DNA of 64,000 nucleotides. Source: Macrosoma leucophasiata. Taxonomy: Eukaryota > Arthropoda > Insecta > Lepidoptera > Hedylidae. The stretch spans positions 11,116,001-11,180,000 of the forward strand of contig JAWQUS010000026.1 of the NCBI GenBank assembly GCA_036365455.1, read 5' to 3'. Shown here in pieces: positions 56,110 through 64,000 of this stretch. Below the pieces are notes generated by a model. It did not search any database and was not told the DNA's origin. It saw only the letters and a program-made list of their open reading frames with translations. The first letter of the stretch is position 1. Each line of letters begins with the position of its first letter. Position numbers and translations under genes: made by a program.

Positions 56110-56885
56110 CAAAGTCTGAGAGTATACGGAAAATGAATGAGTTAGAACTGTCCAAACTAACGATTATGTGCTTAAACTAGACAGGAGTAAGAACATTGCC
56201 ACAGGCGGTCGATAAATCGATGTTTGGAAGTTTAATCTGGCCACTGCGAACGAGGGTCATTCATAGCAACTTAAGTTAAAACTTTGCGGGATTCATATTA
56301 TTATTAGTGACATATTGAGACTAGTTTCAGTTTGCAATTGAGAAATTTATTCATATGTCCATTTATATTAATATGAGTTTCTTATGTTACGAACATGACC
56401 ACCAGGCATGCAGTTCACATAGATAATAAGTGATGACTGCAGCTTGTATCTACAAGCTATGATAGCATAGCTCTGTTGATATCTATCAACACAAAATCCA
56501 GATGTCTAATTACTGATGCTTTGCCACCCCTGAGACCTTAGTTATGTCTCTGTGCTAGTTATTACGGGGATATATTCATATTTTTCTTTTGAAGTAATCT
56601 AGCCCATAGTCTGAAAAATCATGGAATATGAAGACCGAGTAGGAACTGTCCAAACTAGTGATTATTTGAATTAAAACTAGACAGGGGCAGGAACTTGCCA
56701 CAGGCGGTAGATAAATCGATGTCTGAAAGTTTAATCTGGCCTCTTCAAACGTGGGTCATTATAGCAGTTTTAGTTAAAACTTTGCGGGATTGAAATCATT
56801 TTGAGTGACTTATAAAAGGTGCTCTTTGTTTGGAATAGATAAATTTATTAGTGTGTCTGTTTATTTTAATGTAAGTCATAGTTTT
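56110..56885 (+). repeat. direct duplication interrupted by a repeat
   Basis: 56120-56390 and 56610-56885 share aactgtccaaacta, aaactagacagg, gccacaggcggt, gataaatcgatgt, agtttaatctggcc and aaaactttgcgggatt. The part between (56395-56580) is a diverged 280-bp repeat. Confidence 0.75.
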
Positions 56886-57287
56886 TAGTTTTTGTATTCA
56901 AATATACTGCCATCGCTAACCCGCATACCAAGCCTTCTTTTGGGAAGGGTTTTGTCTTGTCAGAAATGTCTTTGACTTTCGCGTGGAACTACCAATACTA
57001 ATATTAAAAGTCTTAGGAATCGGCATGCATGTAAGAAGAGAATGATGAAGGTAGATGAGGCACGAGAGGTATGTCAGGACCGGGATATCTGGCGCCTTAC
57101 ACTCTCTGCCTACCCCTTAGGGAGTGACCTGGCGTGAATATACATACATATATAACAACACTAATGGAAATATCAAAATTGACCCTGGCCTTAAGCGGTG
57201 ATTTCTATGCTCTTTTATTTTCAATGTTGCTATTTCGTTTCGATATCAGTACATTGAATATTTTCATTCGTTTAAGGACTTATTACT
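56886..57287. other. unassigned; SINE-end-like scrap near 57085-57150
   Basis: ttacactctctgcctacccc and tgacctggcgtgaatataca resemble moth SINE 3' ends. The rest is unassigned. Confidence 0.35.
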
Positions 57288-57521
57288 CGGAACGATATTC
57301 ATGGTACGATAGCAAGGATCAGGGTAGTATACTAACATTTAGGGAGTTAGGGTCCTATAATAAGGGTGATCGGAGCAGCCCGTGTATTTGTACTTAGATA
57401 GTGTGAATACTGTGATTGAGTTAGGGCGCTGTCGACCGGATAGTGTAATAAGCGGCAAACCGGCGCGAAGCCACGCCCACCCTTTCTGCCGGACCCTGAA
57501 TACCGTCTCGTGTAATAGCCT
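57288..57521. mobile_element. shorter relative of the 450-bp inverted-repeat element
   Basis: Shares acatttagggag, ttagggcgctgtcgaccgga, agtgtaataagcggcaa and the end ggaccctgaataccg with 10956-11405, but lacks the 38-bp inner arms, and its left end is diverged. Confidence 0.75.
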
Positions 57522-58045
57522 TTTAACATCGATAGATAGTGATTGGGTTTGCTGAAACGTTTGAAATCTTAATCAAATTGCTGCCTAACTCTTCGTTAGC
57601 CTGCATCCGTCCGTCCGTCTGCTAAAAATAGACTATAGTCTAACTAGATTTTATCGGCGAGCACCACTATAGTAAACTAAGGTAATACGGATACGAATAA
57701 AATAACGTACGTATGTACCTTCACGCCAAGTCCCTTACGGGGTAGACAGAGAGTGTGGAGCAAAAGACACGAATAACTGCATAGGTACCTATATAAAAAA
57801 ACTCTCAATATCTATACATGAAATTTTGTAATACAATAAACGAGTTTTTTTGGAGATGTGCTTAGAATAACTCTAACTGACGTTTACGTACTAGTTTATA
57901 TTTTTTAGTTTTCTTCTTGCGCATCTTTTGTAAATGATGGTCCAATTTTGTCACAAAAAATATTTCACATGATGAACAAAATGTTTCTTGTTTCACAAAT
58001 TTTAATTTTAATAGTCATAGAAAATACTTAAACAAACTTGAGCAT
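57522..58045. other. unassigned; SINE scrap at 57715-57765
   Basis: ttcacgccaagtcccttacg and gggtagacagagagtg are a SINE 3'-end scrap on the minus strand. Nothing else. Confidence 0.4.
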
Positions 58046-58393
58046 TAATAATGACCCTTGATACGTCCCACTGCTGCTCACGAGTCTCGAGTCGAAGGAG
58101 GCCTGGAACTTACTCCACCACGCTGCTCCAATGCGGGTTGGTGGAGGATAACGGTTAGTGGCCAACCAGCTGTCGCAGGTTTTCGAACCGCCTATATGGC
58201 CTCCGACAAGGTTTAACGACTGCTATCTATCGATAGCAACCGGGACCGACGGCTTAACGTGCCCTCCGAAGCACCCAAACGCGTATTTTAATTTGCCACT
58301 AGCGGTTATCCATTACACACCTGACTTCGCCCGTATTGCTTAACCGAGTAGATCGCTTCCGATCTACACCAGCCGCGGGGCCATGCGCGCTTC
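58046..58393 (-). mobile_element. 5S rRNA-derived SINE, copy 7 (diverged)
   Basis: Minus strand; plus strand ends agccgcggggccatgcgcgc. About 25 bp of the (cct)ccccc block are missing and the C box has several changes. Confidence 0.85.
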
Positions 58394-59494
58394 AACTTAA
58401 GCATTACCTCGATAATAATTAATGAGAATTTATCTCCCATTAGGTATGACGTAAGGCATGTTGACCACCCATACATGGTTTTACAATAGTCCACGGTTTT
58501 CGCATTTAACATTCTAATTCATATGGTTGTTTATAAAAATAAGTAAAAAAACAACTACTGTGATATACGACATTAAAAAGACCACGGATAACGTTCACTT
58601 GGATAACATAAGACTATTCAAGTGTTCACGTACCACGAACACATTTTACTGCAACAACTTTAATTCAACTGAGAATTCTGAGCACTGACTTCTTTATAAA
58701 CTCTCAAGATATCGTTAAAAACGAAGAAAATACGTTCGAAGTTGTATATTTAGTTTAAAAGTTTTATATGATTAGAAAGATTCAATTTATAGCATAAAGA
58801 TTCAAAATTGTTTAAAGATTTTTCGGCAAAAAGAAATTGCTGAATTGTAAATAACGGGTTTCCACATAATGAGTATCTGAATACAAATAAATTACTATTT
58901 TCTGATACATGATACAAAGAAGCGGCTATATTGTAAACAATATAATACTGATAATAAATATATATCAAAAAACCATCTTTCATCATCAATATACCTACTT
59001 GTAACGGTAACATACAATACACTCAGACCGCCAAATACTTTTAAGCTTTTATTTTTGCTAGAGCTCCATTTACAGAGACCTAATCGCAAGCGTAGAGACC
59101 AGAGCATTTTAATATCTGCTTGCCTCTAAAAATAATAGCGTTCATCGCCATCGTGTTTCGGTCAGCTGTCATTTCCGGCACAGAGGCAACTAGGATTGTC
59201 AACGCATCTATTTTGGAATGTTTGATTTTTATATACATGTTTGTAGGCTACAGTATTACGCACCATCAATGTGAATTGTATGCTTGTTTGCCATTACCAT
59301 AAAAACGCTCTTGGATTAATGGTGAGACACAACAAACAGCGTACCTAATATTTACCGAGATGCTAGGAATTTCAGGTAAGATTAAAATAAACAAACAAAA
59401 AAATACCTGTAAACGTAAATTTGAAAATTTACGAACAAGATAAAAAAATAAATTCTACTTCTTTATTTTTCATATATTAGAGTAAGGCAAATGA
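58394..59494. other. unassigned; 280-bp repeat copy at 59056-59306
   Basis: 59056-59306 is a minus-strand, diverged copy of the 280-bp repeat (agagctccatttacagag, ggtcagctgtcatttccgg, gcttgtttgccattacc). The rest is unassigned. Confidence 0.5.
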
Positions 59495-61720
59495 AAGTCT
59501 GACTCGAATAACGCAGTTCAACCTAATCCGTAAATAACTTGTAACCCTCAGACACAGGAAAATATAAGCAAAATTGCGCAAATATTTCGCATGGCAGAGC
59601 AGGATGTTTCGAAAATATAATACAGGAACGTGGTCCCATAAAAGGAACTTGTCTTGTGAATATTTGAGATCTCGGGACGAAATTCAATGGCTTGAAACTG
59701 GATGCTTGTCTTATTAATTTTACGTCGCACTAGTATCCGTTTCTATTTGCAAATTATTTGATCTGTATTATATAACATAAAAACGTGACGTTTTATGGTT
59801 ATTTTGCCCGAAGAAGTAGGTTAAAGGACAAGCATGCATGCATCATTGTGCAAGAAATCATCCATGGTTCGCCAATACTTAATAATATCATTAGCGGCGA
59901 GCATATTGACCAACTAGGCCCACTACCGAGCTCGGATCCTCCTCCTTGCGTCGTTTTCCCCACTACTGAGAGTCGTGACCCTCTCCACGGATCACTTTCT
60001 CTCTGACGATAGTGCGCCATCGGGTACGGTTTTCGGCAGTGTGTATTGCCTCGTGCACCTTGCTGTCGAGTGTGGTGCGGATTTGATCAGTCCCGCGTCT
60101 TTTCCCCTGGACCTTGCTTGTGAATTATGATCTTCTCAAGATTTCCTCCGTCTTTACGAGCAATATGCCCGAAGTATTCCAGTACTCGCTGCAAACAGAT
60201 GGATGACAGTCTTGTTGTGGTCACTTTGAGTTCCTTGATAATTGAAACGTAAGTACGTTTTGCAGTCCAGGGTATACGCAACATCTTTCTCCAACACCAC
60301 ATCTCGAATGTCTGAAGTCATTGGCCTTAAGCGGCCAAGTCTCGGCCCCGTAACCGAGCTCGGATACTACACTGGAAATCATACGAAAAATGAAAAATCC
60401 TAATAGCACTTACCCTTCGCATCGAGATTTTGAAAGTAGTGGCTAATAATATAAGATGATAAACTGTATTGAATTGAACAAGATTTTAAGAATCACATAA
60501 AAAGTCTGACTCGAATAACGCAGGGCAACCTACTCTGTAAATAACTTCTAACCCTCTGGGGGTTAGTAAGTATAAGCAGAGGAAAGTATAAGCAAAATTG
60601 CGCAAATATTTCGCATGGCACAGCAGGATGTTTCGAAAATAATTATAATACAGAAACGTGGTCCCATAAAGTGTCTTGTGAATATTTGAGAATCTCAGGA
60701 CGAAATTCAATGGTTTGAAACTGAATGCTTTGAAGGATAAAGTAAGGATATTAAGACCTGTTTCTATTCTTTTACTGGTGGTAGAGCTCCAGTGACGGAG
60801 CTCGCGGGCGTAGGCACCGATATTAATCATGTCATAAGCGGCGAGTTTATTTCCATACCGGGCACATTGCTGGGCTCTGAGACTGAAAATGGGAATCTTA
60901 AGCTTTCTACAACAAGTCACATAAAAAGAATCTGACTCCAATAACGCAGTTCAACCTACTCCGTAAATAACTTCTGACCCTCAGACGGAGGAAAATATAA
61001 TCAAAATTGCGCAAATATCTCGCATGGCAGAATATTTCGAAAATATAATATCGCAACGTGATCCCATAAAGTGAACTTAACTTGTGCATAATTGAGACTT
61101 CGAGATGTATTCAATGGTCTAAAACTGGATGCTTTGAGGGTCAAAACTGAGATATCTGTATTTCTTCGTATTCGCAATAATCATCAGTAACATAACATAT
61201 ATTTCTTTAAACTTTTGTAATTTATATTCGTAATATAATGCCTGTATTGCTCGAAGATTGAAGTATATGCCTTCTTGCCTACTCGTTTATGCACCATGAT
61301 TTACCAGAAATGTTTTATTTTATGCGAGCTTTTTTGACATACTAGGCACATTAGTATGTTGTGCTATTTTTAAGTGATTTAATGTTCTCTTTTTCTCTGT
61401 AACCAACCCGTGTTTGCTTTCTGCGCCAAATAAAGTTTTAATTACTTACTTACATTGTAGAGCTCCTAGAATTGAAAATCTTTCAAAAAGGAAATTTTCA
61501 ATAGCATTGCCGTGCATGGTTATAGTTGGTCTCTAATGTTATTTCGTTTTAATGTAAATGACACGAATCTAATATAATATAGCAATGTCGTCCTCAAGAG
61601 ACGTGCGCCTGTTTAGTGAATCAATAAGGTCTTGGGATAGAATTCAATGGTGTGAAACTGGATGCTTCGAGGGACAAAATAAGTACATTTGTGTGCGGGT
61701 TTCTATACGTATTCATGAAA
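59495..61720 (+). repeat. local array of a ~230-bp unit, interrupted
   Basis: Units at 59495-59707, 60503-60750 and 60929-61155 and a partial at 61622-61720. Shared words: ctgactc(g/c)aataacgcag, caaaattgcgcaaatat, cgcatggca, atttcgaaaat, ggtcccataaa, attcaatgg and aactggatgctt. An RTE fragment lies between units 1 and 2 and a 280-bp repeat scrap (60772-60850) between 2 and 3. No conserved frame. Confidence 0.8.
60003..60410 (-). pseudogene. RTE-type LINE fragment
   Basis: Minus-strand reading GAETWPLKANDFR, then after a shift MWCWRKMLRIPWTAKRTYVS, IIKELKVTTTRLSSICLQRV and LEYFGHIARKDGGNLEKIII. This is the region past the RT core in RTE elements. Stops and shifts make it dead. Confidence 0.8.
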
Positions 61721-61867
61721 ATTAATATTATTCCATTGGGGACTAAAATAAATTGTAAGAATTTTGTCTCATTACTAATTTAATAAAACATTTTGAGATA
61801 CTGCGAAGTCCTTTGTCCCTAGGTACATTGAAGTCAAATTAATTCTTTATTTTTATGTCTTTTAATT

Positions 61868-62180
61868 GTCTCAGTAGCATAGTGGTAGCAGGCCACTACA
61901 ACTACGCTGGGGTCATGGGTTCGATTCCCGGGTCGGGGTATATTAGAGATAACGGTGTAAAATCCTTTATCTCTGGTTCGATTGGGATTTTTCCTTTTTC
62001 TGTTAGTTTCCCAGTACCTCGAAGTTTGGTAATATGCCCGGAGATATAAATAAGCTCACCTCCTGTTACATGGGCCAAAACGTAACCGGCGAATTGTGGG
62101 TGTTTACATGTAGATATGATCGAATACATGCATTTACCTCTTCCTACCCGGGGATTACAGGCGTGAAGTTACGTTTTTGA
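61868..62180 (+). mobile_element. tRNA-derived SINE (T1), full copy
   Basis: Head tctcagtagcatagtggtag, B box gggttcgattcccgggtcg, body tttatctctggttcgattgg, and 3' end gattacaggcgtgaagttac. Not a tRNA gene: the acceptor stem does not close. Confidence 0.9.
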
Positions 62181-62584
62181 AGTTACGTTATGTCTTTTGG
62201 TTTGCTTCTAATTATCTTTAAAATTAAAAATAATATATAAAAAATTAAGTATTTTAAAAATATTTGTTATGTTTAAAAATTGATTATTTTTGTGTATTAC
62301 TTGTACTACTTCATTAGTCCATGAATTGTATGGATTAAAATAAATTGCTGAATCATAAAACTCTTCAGTTGTTCATAAAAGACGTTAATTTAGATGACCA
62401 TAGTGCAAAATTTTACGAAATTTTAATAAAAAATTAAGACATTTTTTACGCTACATTCTATAGCATCAGAATGATGAAAACGTCGCATTTAAAAATGTAT
62501 TTATATTGAAAAACATGGTTGAAAGACCCTTAAATCTGGTATTCCAATTTAAAGGGTAGCTTGGGGTAAAATTACGTTAATAAA
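62181..62584. other. unassigned A+T-rich sequence
   Basis: No feature recognised. Confidence 0.5.
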
Positions 62585-63347
62585 ATCCTTGTAAATACCT
62601 ATAAACCGGTGTTTCGGCAAAAACTTCATTATGAAAGTTAAATTGGTAGTACGTACTCCTTCGAGGGGGTTTCATACGGCTTCTTATAATTAAATACCAC
62701 GTATTGAATTATTGCCAGTATCTTTGTTGTATTTTAATTTTCTGAAGAGTTGATCAATTTAAAGTTTAAATGGTTTTTGTTCTTTCTTCTGAAGTGAACA
62801 GAACACGTTGAAAATACTTCTGTTTTTGTTTATTAAATACTACAGACTAATTAAATTAGCACGATGAGTTTGAAATAGGTGAGTATTGGATGTTATGAGG
62901 TTATACACAACTCTCTCTGTGTGTCTCGCTATTCCGTGAGCGATGTCGATAACTTTGGTTCTCTTGCAGATCTCGTCATTTCTGAGTTATCTTATCTTTC
63001 TGATGTTATCACTGACAACAAACACTGTTCAAAGACTTGTTTCTTCAGACACTGCGGTAAGTTGGGCCAGAAGATGTATCGCAGCTTCCCGAACACTGCT
63101 TAACCGAATTGGGTTTGGCGAATGACCTCTTTATCGAAATTGAACCTACTCAACTGGACCGTTTGTCCCAGGTAAAATTCTTGTATATACCTATAAACCG
63201 GTGTTTCGGTAAAAACTTCAATATGAAAGTTAAATTGGTAGTACGTACTCCTTCGAGGGGGTTCATACGGCTTCTTATAATTAAATACCACGTATTGAAT
63301 TATTGCCAGTATCTTTGTTGTGTTTTAATTTTCTGAAGAGTTGTCAA
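62585..63347 (+). repeat. direct repeats of ~170 bp, about 590 bp apart
   Basis: 62590-62752 and 63173-63342 are nearly the same: tacctataaaccggtgtttc, gttaaattggtagtacgtac, tccttcgagggggtt, taaataccacgtattgaatt and gccagtatctttgttg. They flank a possible coding patch (62950-63172). They could be LTR-like ends or a segmental duplication. Confidence 0.85.
62950..63172 (+). CDS. possible host exon(s), unrecognised
   Basis: Two splice-like patches. (a) ggttctcttgcag| at 62970, then a frame reading ISELSYLSDVITDNKHCSKT to tgcg|gtaagt near 63056, a strong donor. (b) A frame from about 63060 to 63171 reading QLPEHCLTELGLANDLFIEI, EPTQLDRLSQ and ending cag|gtaaaa. I do not recognise either peptide. 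The frames differ, so both cannot be one exon. Could be chance. Confidence 0.25.
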
Positions 63348-63615
63348 GCACTTCAATATAATTCATCGTTCTTGATTGGTGGAGGCGGGCCCCACCGATG
63401 TCGTGTCGTCGAATCGTGAGGCGTGACGACACCGACGTCGCTGACGGAGACGACCAACCACGTCGTTTGTTCAATCATTCAGTCAATCATGTCTTCAATC
63501 CTTTCTAATTTTTGCATTGTAACATTCTCTAACCACGGCTCTTTCTGAAGACATATCTTGTACCAGTAAAATACATAGTATAACTTTAAATTACCTTTTA
63601 TTTAAAGTACAACAT
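63348..63615. other. unassigned; GC-rich patch 63378-63460
   Basis: The patch has an imperfect inverted pair (cgatgtcgtgtcgtc / gacgacaccgacgtcg). No product recognised. Confidence 0.35.
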
Positions 63616-63793
63616 AATACAGTCCACTCTATACCAACTTCAACATTGGTCCTTCTACCTCAAGAAGTCGCTACAAGAAAGGGTCTGAGAAAACGGAAAG
63701 GAGCGGTCGCCTTGCGGTCATCTAGAGGTCGAGCAACATCCAGCCACGTGCCTTCGCAAGGATACCACTACCAGGATACGGATACAGTGAGTC
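63616..63793 (+). CDS. possible host exon, basic peptide
   Basis: After ataatacag (63620) a frame runs HSIPTSTLVLLPQEVATRKG, LRKRKGAVALRSSRGRATSS, HVPSQGYHYQDTDT to aca|gtgagt at about 63787, a good donor. Base composition is more codon-like than its surroundings. No family recognised, and the exon could equally be chance. Confidence 0.25.
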
Positions 63794-64000
63794 CGTTCCA
63801 ATCTATTTTCCTTTCCGTCGTGTCCTACATTCCTTTTTCGTGTTTTTGAATAGTCTTAGCTTGGATCCGACAAGTACACGTGTATACGTACATGGGTCTA
63901 GCGCTATTCTCTTACAACGCCTAGCTTGCCTACTGTATTCTAGGTCTTATTTAATTATTTTTAGTAATTTGGTCATATTAAACGTGCTAATATTATACAC
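63794..64000. other. unassigned window end
   Basis: No feature recognised. Confidence 0.5.

Noticed and set aside
1..64000. CRISPR arrays, operons, bacterial terminators or promoters
   Set aside because: None seen. Introns, SINEs and LINEs show this is animal nuclear DNA.

Overview
This is an A+T-rich, intron-bearing, transposon-saturated animal window. It is most likely from a moth or butterfly. The grounds are the repeat set (5S rRNA-headed SINEs, tRNA-headed SINEs, Jockey/RTE/CR1-group LINE pieces, CTAGT-ending Helitron-like inserts, a mariner copy) and the protein sequence of the single confident host gene. There is no operon structure, no prokaryotic signal, no CRISPR array and no functional tRNA or rRNA gene.

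Host gene. Five plus-strand exons (7847-8013, 12651-12794, 13106-13260, 17255-17396, 18335-18418) splice in frame to about 229 residues. They form the cyclase catalytic domain and C-terminus of a soluble guanylate cyclase alpha subunit, with stop TAG at 18416-18418. The 5' exons (haem-NO-binding, PAS and coiled-coil regions) are not in the window and should lie to its left. The introns carry a TIR element, SINEs, LINE fragments and a mariner.

Left part (1-7200). A TIR-bounded repeat, degenerate tRNA-like pieces, a 5S-SINE, and a roughly 4.1-kb segment with inverted ends that contains a 5'-truncated Jockey-type LINE on the minus strand. That LINE keeps its endonuclease C-terminus and a whole reverse transcriptase.

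Centre (18.4-32.2 kb). A long 3' flank, a decayed LINE fragment, and then the most notable object of the window: an apparently complete plus-strand CR1-group LINE at about 26.3-32.15 kb. It has ORF1 (coiled coil plus FP-like C-terminal domain) and ORF2 (APE endonuclease plus RT), both unbroken. Between them, in the ORF1 frame, lies a further 229-codon stop-free stretch that starts right after a UGA stop in the UGA-CUA context known from stop-codon readthrough. An in-phase slippery heptamer lies in its overlap with ORF2. The 3' UTR carries three copies of a conserved structured motif and two further long hairpins.

Right part (32-64 kb). A mosaic of short inverted-repeat elements (including a hAT-type one with an exact 8-bp target duplication and a near-perfect 89-bp-arm palindrome), Helitron-like inserts, more 5S- and tRNA-SINEs, RTE and other LINE fragments, and several local duplications of unidentified sequence (43-44, 52-54, 56, 59-62 and 62.6-63.3 kb). 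Possible but unproven coding exons lie at 62.9-63.8 kb. No second host gene could be named.
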